A stretch of 64,000 nucleotides of DNA from Singulisphaera sp. GP187 (lineage in GTDB: Bacteria > Planctomycetota > Planctomycetia > Gemmatales > Gemmataceae): assembly GCA_945905925.1 (NCBI GenBank), contig CAMDQN010000012.1, positions 1 through 64,000 on the forward strand, written 5' to 3'. A program made the translations under genes and the position numbers. The notes under the pieces are model-generated. The model saw only the letters and a program-made list of their open reading frames with translations. It made no database searches and had not been told where the DNA came from. The number at the start of each line of letters is the position of its first letter. Within the stretch, counting starts at the first letter, position 1. Positions 15,353-23,627 of the stretch are shown here, in pieces.

Positions 15353-17100
15353 CACTTCAGCCACTTCTCGAACCACGCGAGCATCTCCTTGCGCATCTCC
15401 GGCGTGTAGGTGTGGCCAATGTCCGGGTAGCGTATGCTCTTGAACTTCTCTTCCGCACCGACAGCCTTGAACAAGCTGCCGGCCTTCGCCTCGACCACCT
15501 TGATGCCGTCGGCCGGGCTGCCCGCGTCGAGATCGCCCGTCAGGAACAGCGTCGGACGCGGCGCGATCAGCGATACTACCGCTTCCGTGTCGAAGTGCTT
15601 CAACAGGCCGTTCACGAAGTAGTAGTTGCCGTGCTGCCTGAGTTGGCCGTGCTTGAGCAGGTTCTCGTAGCGTGTCAGGCACGCGACCCCGACCACGCAC
15701 GCGACGCGATCGTCCACGGCCGCGAGCCACCATGCCCGCGTGCTGCCCATACTCATCCCCGTTGCGCCGATCTTCTTCGTATCGACCTCCGAGCGCGTGC
15801 AGAGGTAGTCGAGCGCGACCTGATCGTCGCGCACAAACATGCCCCACAACGTGCGTCCGAACCAGAGATGATACTTGTGCAGGCTGTCCGCCTGCTCACG
15901 CGTGAGTTCGCGCGAACCGGCGGGTCCTTGACCGGCGCGGTCGCCGTACCACGCCGCGTCGGGCGCGAACACGACCCACCCGCGTTTCACGAACGTCACG
16001 CCCAGCGGTTCCTCCCCACCGTTGCTGTTCGGTTGCAACAGTTGGTGGTGATCGTAGCTCGATGAGTGCAGCCACAGAACGGTTGGCGCCGGTGCTTTCG
16101 CGCCGTCGGGAATCAGCATCAGCGCGGACATGATGCCGTCCACACCGTTGTCGATCCTGAGCCGTTCGAGCCGGAACCCCAGGCGAATTTCGGCGGACAC
16201 GAGATGCGCCTTCGGCTTCGCCGGGCGGGGTGGGAGGTCGCCGAGCGTCGCGACCACTTTCGCCTTCACGTCGGCGTGTCGCGTGTCCCAATCCGCTTTC
16301 GTGGCCGGTACCGGGAACTCCGGCACCTTCATTTTCTTGAACGCGTCAAGAACGAGTTTGTCGTTCGCGAGTTCGGCGTCGGTGTACGTTTTCACCGCGT
16401 CGGGGCCGCTCGCGGGCGTCTTCAGAACCGTGGGAGTGCGAAGCTTCAGTTGCCGCTTCACGCAATCGGTGACTGCGTCCGCGAGGCGCTCGTAACCGGC
16501 TGGCGTGTAGTGCGTGCCGTCCTTGCCGAGTAACTCCGCCGGGCCACCGTCTTGAACGATGCGGTACAGGTCATCGACCGGCACGCCGAGTTCGAGCATC
16601 ACCTTTACCGCTCGCTCGTTGTACACCTTCACGTCCTTGTCGAAGCGGTCGAAGTCGGCCTTGCGCCCCGCGTGCCGGTCGTCGATGATCGGCGTGGTGG
16701 TCGTGAACATCACGTCGGGCGTTTCTTTGCGCAGTCGCTCCACAATCGCCTTCAGGTTCTTCTCGTAGTCGGCCGGTGGCACCTGGAAGGCGTTGGTCTT
16801 CTTGCCGAACTTCAGGTCGTGTAGCCCGCAGTTGATGTGAACGACTACCGGCTTGCCGGCTCCGAGCCACGCGTCGAGCATCTTCAGCGTGTTCGCTGTA
16901 TCTCCGCCGTTTTCCTTCGGGCTGATGACCTCCGCGACGCCGTCGAGTTTCTTCGCCACGAGCGGCGCGTAACCCAGGCGGATCGAATCCCCGAGTAGCA
17001 GCACCTTTGGCAGTTCTTTTGGTGGCTGCGCCCGAGCGCCGGACGGGGCGAAAACGAGCAGAAACGCGAGAGAGGTGAGGCGAAGCATCGCAGTTTCCAT
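15352..17100 (-). CDS. SGNH/GDSL hydrolase fused to alpha/beta hydrolase
   Basis: A secreted 582-aa protein with a signal peptide (LAFLLVFAPSGARA). Residues about 30-220 are an SGNH hydrolase: GDSIRLGY holds the Ser, block III reads NCGLHDL (the usual GxND is GLHD, as in many planctomycete relatives), and DGTHYTPAGY holds Asp and His. Residues about 260-582 are an alpha/beta hydrolase with GMSMGSTRAWW (Ser), a GDLDAGSP acid and DIGHTYTPEM (His). Two esterases in one chain suggests action on multiply acylated polysaccharide, which is inference. The start could instead be the ATG at 17088, which has GGAAA upstream. The 5' end overlaps the TerB reading frame only in untranslated sequence. Confidence 0.88.
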   Translation of the reverse strand: METAMLRLTSLAFLLVFAPSGARAQPPKELPKVLLLGDSIRLGYAPLVAKKLDGVAEVISPKENGGDTANTLKMLDAWLGAGKPVVVHINCGLHDLKFGKKTNAFQVPPADYEKNLKAIVERLRKETPDVMFTTTTPIIDDRHAGRKADFDRFDKDVKVYNERAVKVMLELGVPVDDLYRIVQDGGPAELLGKDGTHYTPAGYERLADAVTDCVKRQLKLRTPTVLKTPASGPDAVKTYTDAELANDKLVLDAFKKMKVPEFPVPATKADWDTRHADVKAKVVATLGDLPPRPAKPKAHLVSAEIRLGFRLERLRIDNGVDGIMSALMLIPDGAKAPAPTVLWLHSSSYDHHQLLQPNSNGGEEPLGVTFVKRGWVVFAPDAAWYGDRAGQGPAGSRELTREQADSLHKYHLWFGRTLWGMFVRDDQVALDYLCTRSEVDTKKIGATGMSMGSTRAWWLAAVDDRVACVVGVACLTRYENLLKHGQLRQHGNYYFVNGLLKHFDTEAVVSLIAPRPTLFLTGDLDAGSPADGIKVVEAKAGSLFKAVGAEEKFKSIRYPDIGHTYTPEMRKEMLAWFEKWLK

Positions 17101-17137
17101 TGAGGTTCAGAACAGGTCGCTTGACTGGCCCGCGAGC

Positions 17138-17634
17138 ATGAGTAAATTGGGCAACGGTCGGAAAATATGTCACACACACGCGGAGTATACCACGGGCCTG
17201 TTCGACAGTCTGTTCGGCGGTGGCGAGAGCACCAAGGAATTATCCAAACAGGAGGGGTTCACCGGCATTCTGCTCGCGGCGGCCGCGGCCGACGGACACA
17301 TCAGCGAGGAGGAGGCGCAAGGGCTGTGGACCACGATCGGGCGGATGAAGCTGTTCGCCAACTTCACCCCGGACAAGTTCAACAAGATGATGGACAACCT
17401 GTTGAAGATCCTCAAAAAGGGTGGGCCGAACATGTTGGTGGACAAGTGCGTCCCGGCCATTCCCGACTCGCTACGCGCGACGGCGTTCGCCAACGCGTGC
17501 GAGATCGTGCTCGCCGACGGGGTGGTCGAGGATGAGGAACGTACCTGCTTGAGAAACTCCAGAACCGTCTGGAAATCCCCGGCGACGAGGCGATGGACAT
17601 CGTCAAGGTGATGGTCATCAAGAACCGCGGGTAG
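17138..17634 (+). pseudogene. TerB-like protein gene with frameshift
   Basis: The sequence GLFDSLFGG..., AAAAADGHISEEEAQ, ADGVVEDEER shows a TerB-family acidic helical protein. After DEER the frame breaks near 17542. A -1 shift restores YLLEKLQNRLEIPGDEAMDIVKVMVIKNRG and a stop at 17634, which is the expected C-terminus; without it the reading ends at 17611 with an unrelated tail. No slippery heptamer is visible, so this looks like a 1-nt deletion, a sequencing error, or less likely programmed shifting. The start is also odd. ATG 17138 adds a poor leader, and the homologous region begins at an ACG (17192) with GGAG before it. Confidence 0.7.
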
Positions 17635-17686
17635 CGCTTGCGGTACGCTGACCGGAATGCGCCGCGGCTCAGGGACTCGCCTTGGA

Positions 17687-19645
17687 TCACGTTGTGCGCG
17701 CCGGGCGGTTGCTCGCCCACTCCGTTTCCAGTTCACTTGCCGGTTTGCACAGGTACGGGCGCGACAGCGCCAGCCCGAGGAGGAACACTCCCAATCCCAC
17801 GAACGCCGGCAGCAGGTGCATGCCGTCCGTGTACCCGACCGCAAGATGCACCGCGATCGCGGGCACGTAACCCAGCGCCCCCGCCGGCAGCAGCGTCCAC
17901 CACAGCCACCCGTTCCCGGCCCGGTAGCCCCACAGCGCCGTAAGCAACAACAACACCCCCGTCGACACGAGTATCCCGCCAAACGTCGCCCGGTCGTGCG
18001 CCACCAACGGCACGAGCCGCGGGTTCGCCGCTTTCAGGTGTTCCGCCGTCGTTCCCATGAACTCCAAGTCTTCGTGAACGAACACCACCGTTACGCCGAC
18101 GGACGAGATCACCAGCCCCGCGCCCAGTATCGCCACGGCGTGGAACACCAACAGTAACTGCCCCCACTGCGCGAGCCGCCACGCCCGGTCCGTGCGGAGT
18201 TGAGGCGGTATCGCTGGCGTGTGCGTGCCGAGTTCGGAATGCACCGCGAGGAGGAGCAGTTGCAACAGGCACGCGGTGACGAAGGCGTGCAGCGTGTCGA
18301 GGTAGCCGAACCCGAGGAACAGGAAGAAACTGCCGAACCCGACGAACGCGGACGCGAACACCGCGACCATCGCCCAGTGGACCCCGCGGCGGATACCCCC
18401 GAGCGACAGCCCGACGTACAGCAACCCGATGGTGAACATCGGCCCGACGAGCGAGACGCGGTCGTGTGCCATGAACGCGATCAGTCGCGGGTTGATGGTC
18501 TGGAGTTGTTCGCGCGACATGCCGAGGAACGCTTCGTCGTAGGGCAGCACCACTCGCGTCGCGGCGATGCCCGTGGCAAGCACACCTCCGATGAACATTC
18601 CCAGGCCCATGAGGGCGGTCCAGAACCACGTCATCGCGGCGGGTCGCGCAGCGGGTTCACGTGGCGCGCCCGCCAAACGCCGGTACAGCACCGCGTCATT
18701 CGTTCGCTTCACCAGCCCGGGACCGTTGAACACGAGACCGCTGTCGATCTCGACCAGATTCGCCCCAGCATCGAGCAAAGAGAGTGCGTGTTCCGGTTCG
18801 TGGACCCCGCCCGCGGCAATAAGAGGAACCGTCGCGCCGAATCGTGCGCGGATCGCGAGCACGCACGCGACGGCGAGGTCTCGCACCGGCGCGCCGATCA
18901 CGGTTCCGCCGCCCGTGCGAGGGATCGCGCCGTCGATTAACACGCCCGCGACCCCGGCAGACAGACCAGCTTCGATCAACGGGTTGGTCGTCTCGGCCGG
19001 TGTGTCGGCGCCGACCACCAGTAGCACCGGCGTGCCGTTCGCGAACGCGAGCCACTCGCGGATCGTGTTCGCGAACGCGACTGGCACAGCAATCACCGAC
19101 GCATATGATCGCACGCCTTCGATCAACCTTCTGAGTTCGTCCCCGGTGTCGCCCGCGACGCGCACCAGCAGCGGCATCCCGAGGCGGCTCGCGGTGACCA
19201 GTTTGGGCGTAGCCGAGGACAATCCGAGGGGCGGGAAATCGTCGGGGAAGACGATGGCTTCGCCTGCGTCGTCGCGCTCGACGAGAGGTCGTGTGGGCGT
19301 CTCACTCAACCCGACGGGGCCGACATCGAGGAACCCGACGCCGAACCGCGCGAGAGCCGGGAGCGCGATGCCTTGCGGGTCGAGACCCGGCCCCAGCCCG
19401 ACCGGCGATGGGAACTCCGTTCCCAGCAACGACACCGCGAGCCGCGGGTCGGCGCGCATGTGCCCGAGCAGGTCGATTACCCGCGATCCGAGCGGCACCC
19501 GCGCCAGCCGACCCATGAACCCGAGCGAGAGCGCCCTCGCGGCGCGCGGTCGGAGCCGGTAGAGGAGCGGACGCGAGACGGTGCGGTAGAACCAATCTGG
19601 CATCAACGACCTGGTGATGGAGAAACGGGGCGCGGGTGAAGTCAT
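17687..19645 (-). CDS. DHODH-like domain fused to duplicated membrane domain
   Basis: A 652-aa protein. Residues about 15-325 resemble class 2 dihydroorotate dehydrogenase: an N-terminal helical part (WFYRTVSRPLLYRLRPRAAR), SPVGLGPGLDP, GVGFLDVGPV, PLIAAGGV and EIDSGLVFNGPGLV (FMN phosphate region). The GFNN and SPNTPG active-site elements and the FMN-binding Lys are not recognisable, so pyrimidine synthesis is doubtful. Residues about 338-632 form eight or so membrane helices in two tandem units of 156 aa, each with NPRLxxxxAHDR and GYxDxxH motifs. The start at M15 (MPDWFYRT) is possible. I know no named family with this fusion. Confidence 0.8.
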   Translation of the reverse strand: MTSPAPRFSITRSLMPDWFYRTVSRPLLYRLRPRAARALSLGFMGRLARVPLGSRVIDLLGHMRADPRLAVSLLGTEFPSPVGLGPGLDPQGIALPALARFGVGFLDVGPVGLSETPTRPLVERDDAGEAIVFPDDFPPLGLSSATPKLVTASRLGMPLLVRVAGDTGDELRRLIEGVRSYASVIAVPVAFANTIREWLAFANGTPVLLVVGADTPAETTNPLIEAGLSAGVAGVLIDGAIPRTGGGTVIGAPVRDLAVACVLAIRARFGATVPLIAAGGVHEPEHALSLLDAGANLVEIDSGLVFNGPGLVKRTNDAVLYRRLAGAPREPAARPAAMTWFWTALMGLGMFIGGVLATGIAATRVVLPYDEAFLGMSREQLQTINPRLIAFMAHDRVSLVGPMFTIGLLYVGLSLGGIRRGVHWAMVAVFASAFVGFGSFFLFLGFGYLDTLHAFVTACLLQLLLLAVHSELGTHTPAIPPQLRTDRAWRLAQWGQLLLVFHAVAILGAGLVISSVGVTVVFVHEDLEFMGTTAEHLKAANPRLVPLVAHDRATFGGILVSTGVLLLLTALWGYRAGNGWLWWTLLPAGALGYVPAIAVHLAVGYTDGMHLLPAFVGLGVFLLGLALSRPYLCKPASELETEWASNRPARTT

Positions 19646-19733
19646 CTCCCCGCGTGGGTATCATCCCCAACTCCAACCGAAAGGAAAGTGGTACGGTAAC
19701 GCGAACCTTTCCGACACCGCCCGCCCGGTCGGT

Positions 19734-19844
19734 CTACAGCACACCGAAGCGGTGCGCCAGCGCGAAGATGAGCAAGCCCACGGCCAGTCCCGCGTACACC
19801 AAAACACACCGATCCGCGAGTTCGTCTTCGGTCGTGTTCTGCAC
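19734..19844 (-). CDS. Possible 36-aa single-helix membrane protein
   Basis: Read from a GTG with AGG nearby, the product is MQNTTEDELADRC followed by one hydrophobic helix (VLVYAGLAVGLLIFALA) and HRFGVL. The track shows it as the tail of a longer ORF with non-coding-like sequence before it. It is oriented like the DHODH-like fusion gene, 88 bp upstream of it, and could share its transcript. Support is composition only. Confidence 0.45.
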   Translation of the reverse strand: MQNTTEDELADRCVLVYAGLAVGLLIFALAHRFGVL

Positions 19845-20145
19845 GGGTAAACCTGTCCGGCCCTCCCGCCGCGGGAGTGGATGTGAAGGCGCGATTCTGC
19901 GCGCGGCCGGTGAGACGGTCAAGGTCAACGGAGTGGCGTGCTCCATATACGGTGCTGACCTCACTTTGCGGCTCTCGTAACAGCCGCGCAAGGGAGCAGA
20001 GACAGCGCGAGGCGATATGCGGGCGAAAGGGTACAACTGTGGATGAAGCGAAGAACCTCTCCCCCTCTCTCTGAGGGGACAGAGGTATTATCACGGATTG
20101 AGGAGGTCGGGTCTGAGGAGTCTCACCCCTTCCGGGCGAAACCGC
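19845..20145. other. Intergenic region without supported gene
   Basis: About 300 bp between two minus-strand genes. It includes a short CCTCTCCCCCTCTC fragment near 20052 that resembles one arm of the CCCC-type palindromes. No ORF with coding character was seen. Confidence 0.5.
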
Positions 20146-21168
20146 TCACTTCGTTTTCAGCGCCTCCAACACCGCGAGCGGCTTGCCGGCCTTCAGCGCG
20201 GCTTCTGCCTTCTCCACGCCTTCCCGCAGCGTGGATACCGCTTCCGCGGCCCACATCGCCGCCGCCGCGTTCGCAACCACGATGCGCCGCGCCGGACCAG
20301 TTTCGCCATTCAGCACACCCCGAATGATCGCGGCACTTTCGGCGGAATCTTTCGCGCGAATCTCGGAAGTCGAGACAGGGGAAAGGCCGAACTCCGACGG
20401 GTTCCACTCGTGGCTTTCGTACTCGTTTCCCCTTACGACCCGCACCAGCGTCGGGGCTGCCAAACTCACTTCATCCAGGCCATCGCGACTACACACCAGA
20501 ACCGCTTGCCGAATCCCCAAATGCGCGAGAGCCGCCGCTAACGGGTCCAACAACTCAGATTTGCCCACGCCCAAAAGTTGGTACGGTGCATTGGCTGGGT
20601 TTGCGAGCGGACCCAACAAGTTGAACAAAGTGCGAACACCGAGTTTCTTGCGGAGGTCCGCAACGTGAGCCATTCCGCGATGAAAATGCGGAGCGAAACA
20701 GAACGCGAACCCAGAGCGGTCGAGGCACTTTTGCGCCCATTCGGGGCCAGCGTCGATCGGCACGCCGAGTTCGCGCAAGACGTCCGCGCTGCCAGACTTG
20801 CTCGACACCGCGCGACCGCCGTGCTTCACTACCGGCATGCCCGCACCACACGCGACGAGTGCCGCGGCTGTGCTGATGTTGAACGTGCCGCTGTCGTCAC
20901 CACCGGTGCCGCACGTGTCCAACACCGGACCGGACACCGACACGAGGCGAATCATCTGTTCGCGCAAAACCAGCGCCGCCGCCGCGACTTCTTCGGCGGT
21001 TTCGCCTTTCATTCGCAGTGCGGTCAGGAACGCGGCGCCGCGGGCGTCGTCCACGCGCCCGGCGACGAGATCGCGCACCGCCTCCGTGATCCCTGCCGCC
21101 GAAAGGTCTTGCCCCGACAGCAGCGCCGCGAACAGTTCGGGAAACCAAACTGGGGTCGGTAGTTCCAA
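20146..21168 (-). CDS. trpD: Anthranilate phosphoribosyltransferase
   Basis: Catalyses transfer of phosphoribose from PRPP to anthranilate in tryptophan synthesis. The family motifs CGTGGDDSGTFNIST, KHGGRAVSSKSGSADVLRELG and LLGPLANPA are all intact. The likely start is TTG 21168 (LELPTPVWFPELF), which gives about 340 aa, the normal length. The track's start is about 97 residues too early and would run through the promoter region, and no good ATG lies nearer. No other trp gene is adjacent. The gene is divergent from lexA, and a palindrome at 21268 lies between them. Confidence 0.93.
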   Translation of the reverse strand: MELPTPVWFPELFAALLSGQDLSAAGITEAVRDLVAGRVDDARGAAFLTALRMKGETAEEVAAAALVLREQMIRLVSVSGPVLDTCGTGGDDSGTFNISTAAALVACGAGMPVVKHGGRAVSSKSGSADVLRELGVPIDAGPEWAQKCLDRSGFAFCFAPHFHRGMAHVADLRKKLGVRTLFNLLGPLANPANAPYQLLGVGKSELLDPLAAALAHLGIRQAVLVCSRDGLDEVSLAAPTLVRVVRGNEYESHEWNPSEFGLSPVSTSEIRAKDSAESAAIIRGVLNGETGPARRIVVANAAAAMWAAEAVSTLREGVEKAEAALKAGKPLAVLEALKTK

Positions 21169-21267
21169 GCGACGAGTCCCGAAGAGGTGAAGTCCTGACG
21201 TCTTCGCGAAATGGTATCGCGCAAGGTCGGAAACCCCAATTTTTCTCTTCCGTTGCGAGCAATTGTT

Positions 21268-21289
21268 ACTTATACTTCCATACATAAGT
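21268..21289. promoter_or_regulatory. Possible operator/promoter between trpD and lexA
   Basis: ACTTAT and ATAAGT are perfect 6-bp inverted repeats with a 10-nt spacer, containing TATACT as a possible -10. It lies in AT-richer DNA between the divergent genes. As lexA is usually self-regulated, this is a candidate LexA site, but I know no consensus for this group that would confirm it. Confidence 0.4.
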
Positions 21290-21430
21290 GGACATGCGTA
21301 ACGATTGTGCCGGCTCGGAAGATTACACAGGAGAGGCATGATGACGCCGTTCGCCACAACTAACCCGACAGACGCGGACGATCCTTCTGGGGGAACCGTC
21401 TGTCTGCCCGACATTCCACCGGAGTCGACC

Positions 21431-22060
21431 ATGTCCGACCGCGTCCCGCTCACGAACAAGCAACAGGCGATCTACAACTACATCCGCAAGCACATCGAAG
21501 GAAAGGGCTTCCCACCCGCGATCCGCGACATCTGCGACGAGTTCGGCATCTCCTCGCCCAACGGCGTGATGTGCCACCTGAAAGCGCTGACGACCAAGGG
21601 GTACATCAATCGCGTCCAGAAAGGCGAAAACTCGGTCAAAGCCCAAGCACGCGGGATCACAATTCCGGGCGTCACGTCCGGCGGATTCAGTCTGCCGCTT
21701 GTGGGTGTGGTCGCTGCGGGTAAAGCCATCGAAACCAGTGAGCAAGACGACCGCCTCGAAATGCGAGAACTGTTTGGTGCCGACGACTTGTTCGTGGTGA
21801 AGGTTCGCGGCACGTCGATGATCGACGGGCACATCGCGGATGGCGACTACGTGGTGATCCGCAAGTCGGAGACGTGTGAGAACGGCGAGAAGGTAATCGC
21901 GATGGTCGAGAAAGCAATGACGCTGAAGAAGTATTACAAGAAGAAGAACGAGATCCAGCTTCATCCAATGAACAGCACGATGGAGCCGATCATCGTGGAT
22001 CCGACCCGCGAGGACATCCGCATCCTCGGCATCCTGGCCGGCGTCATCCGCAAGTGCTGA
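21431..22060 (+). CDS. lexA: LexA repressor
   Basis: A 209-aa SOS repressor and S24 self-cleaving protease. Residues 1-70 are the winged HTH (LTNKQQAIYNYIRKHIEGKGFPPAIRDICDEFGISSPNGV). Cleavage is predicted at Ala96-Gly97 in VVAAGKAI. Ser129 in RGTSMIDGHIADGDYV and Lys166 in AMTLKKYY form the catalytic dyad. The ATG has GGAG 7 nt upstream; the track's earlier start would add an unrelated N-terminus. A perfect hairpin follows the gene. Confidence 0.96.
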   Translation: MSDRVPLTNKQQAIYNYIRKHIEGKGFPPAIRDICDEFGISSPNGVMCHLKALTTKGYINRVQKGENSVKAQARGITIPGVTSGGFSLPLVGVVAAGKAIETSEQDDRLEMRELFGADDLFVVKVRGTSMIDGHIADGDYVVIRKSETCENGEKVIAMVEKAMTLKKYYKKKNEIQLHPMNSTMEPIIVDPTREDIRILGILAGVIRKC

Positions 22061-22070
22061 ACCCCAGCCC

Positions 22071-22114
22071 GAAACGAGAACGCCCGCGGCAACTGCCGCG
22101 GGCGTTCTCGTTTC
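22071..22114. terminator. Strong hairpin after lexA
   Basis: GAAACGAGAACGCCCGCGGCA pairs with TGCCGCGGGCGTTCTCGTTTC, a perfect stem of about 20 bp. It lies 10 nt after the lexA stop and between convergent genes, so it can serve both. There is little T-run. Confidence 0.75.
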
Positions 22115-22122
22115 ATTCGCCC

Positions 22123-23466
22123 TCAAGGCGCCGGGACCGGTTCCGGCAGTCGCAGCGGGAACCGCAGTTCGGTCGTGTCGCTGCGCACGATCCCGGACCA
22201 CAGCGGCGGCGCCTCGTCCGAGCGGCGAACCGACTTCTCCGCTAACTGGCGTTTCTCCAGCCGGTCTCCCCATCGCGGGAGTTCGACGCGCTTCGCTACC
22301 ACCAACACCGAGACACGAGCCGCGCCGCTCGCGCCGACGTGCTCCCGCCAGTCGGTCGGCAGGCGTGCTTCGATCGTCAGCGGCGTGACCAGAGCCGTGC
22401 TTCGCTCCAGTTCCGCGAGTTTCCTGTCGGCCGCTTGCATCGCTCGGTCCCGGTGCGCGTCGGCCGGCGTTTCAATCTGCAGGTGAAGTTGCGGCACCTC
22501 CTCGAAGCAGACGCGATCGTAGGGTGGCACGGCGCGGAGCGTGACCACGACGCGGTCGCCGTCGCGGTACGGCTTCCACTCCACCCACGCTTCCACCAAC
22601 TTGTCGGTCTTCGCGATGGTGTGCAGATCGGGGACGTAAGTGCCGTGCTGCCCGACCGCGAGCGCCGCGGCGAAGTCGTCGGTGCCCACCTGATTCAGAT
22701 CGCAGTCGCGCCAGCGGAACGGTTCGCCGACCGTCTCCGGACGCTCTTCTTCTCCAAATTCCGGATTGATGTGGTAGAAGTGCAGGGCGGGGCGGTTCGG
22801 GAGCTTCGCGCCGGCGTGCTCTCGCACCGTGAACGTTATCGGCGCGGAACCCAGATTGCCGTAGCGCCAATCGACCTCGTAATCGCCCGGCGGCAGCACA
22901 TGACCCGCGAGCCGGTTCACATCGGCCGACACGCAGTAGAAGCCGTCCGCGGGCACGTCCACGAGTGAACCGCCGCCGCAGTGGGTCGATGCGCTCAGAC
23001 TCGCGAGCACCGATTTGCCGGTCGCGCGGTCGCGGATGTCGTACCGGCACCCGCCGCCGTACAGCATCGGCTTCGGCTCGCTCATATCGATCCGCGCCCG
23101 GAGACCGAGCACCGTGTCGCGGTTGTTGCGGAGCACGAAGTACGCGGGTGCCGGTTCGCCCTCGCGGAACTTGGTCGCGGGCATGTACACCGCCACGTCG
23201 TAGCGGTTCGCCGGGCGCACCTTCTCGGGGCCGTCGCCCTTCGCCACATCCCTCACCTTTCTCGCCTCTTCGACTTCCTTCTCTGGCTTCGATTCAGCGC
23301 CTCTCTCGCTATCCTTCACCGAGCGCGAATCGAACTTGACCTTCTCCAAATCGGCGCTGGTGAGCAGACCACTCGTGCCGAACTCGGTGCGCGCGGCGGG
23401 CGGCGCCGGGGCCGCGACCGCCGCGGGCAGAATCGCGAACGCCAAAAGTGGGAGCAGGCGAATCAT
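22123..23466 (-). CDS. Secreted protein of unknown function
   Basis: I do not recognise the family. The protein has 447 aa with a signal peptide (LLPLLAFAILPAAVAAPAPPAA). A charged region of 40 aa (KDSERGAESKPEKEVEEARK) is followed by a beta-rich part with Ig-like spacing (APAYFVLRNNRDTVLGLRARI; YCVSADVNRLAGHVLPPGDYEVDWRYG) and a CRYD...THCGGG pair of Cys. ATG 23466 has TGGAG 7 nt upstream. The gene is oriented like the S46 peptidase upstream, and a palindrome separates them. Confidence 0.78.
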   Translation of the reverse strand: MIRLLPLLAFAILPAAVAAPAPPAARTEFGTSGLLTSADLEKVKFDSRSVKDSERGAESKPEKEVEEARKVRDVAKGDGPEKVRPANRYDVAVYMPATKFREGEPAPAYFVLRNNRDTVLGLRARIDMSEPKPMLYGGGCRYDIRDRATGKSVLASLSASTHCGGGSLVDVPADGFYCVSADVNRLAGHVLPPGDYEVDWRYGNLGSAPITFTVREHAGAKLPNRPALHFYHINPEFGEEERPETVGEPFRWRDCDLNQVGTDDFAAALAVGQHGTYVPDLHTIAKTDKLVEAWVEWKPYRDGDRVVVTLRAVPPYDRVCFEEVPQLHLQIETPADAHRDRAMQAADRKLAELERSTALVTPLTIEARLPTDWREHVGASGAARVSVLVVAKRVELPRWGDRLEKRQLAEKSVRRSDEAPPLWSGIVRSDTTELRFPLRLPEPVPAP

Positions 23467-23494
23467 GGCGAACTCCAAAAAACAAGCAACAGCG

Positions 23495-23623
23495 AAGAAT
23501 TGTTCACCGCAGAGAACGCAGAGGACGCAGAGAGAAAACCAAGAGAGAATGTGAAGACATTGCTTTCAACTCTCAATGTTTTCTCTCTGCGTTCTCTGCG
23601 TTCTCTGCGGTGAACACTCTTCG
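23495..23623. repeat. Long intergenic palindrome, GCAGAGAAC word class
   Basis: GAAGAATTGTTCACCGCAGAGAACGCAGAGGACGCAGAGAG mirrors CTCTCTGCGTTCTCTGCGTTCTCTGCGGTGAACACTCTTC. It is a variant of the CACAGAGA class, with CGCAGAGAA tandem words. Confidence 0.9.
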
Positions 23624-23627
23624 TTTC

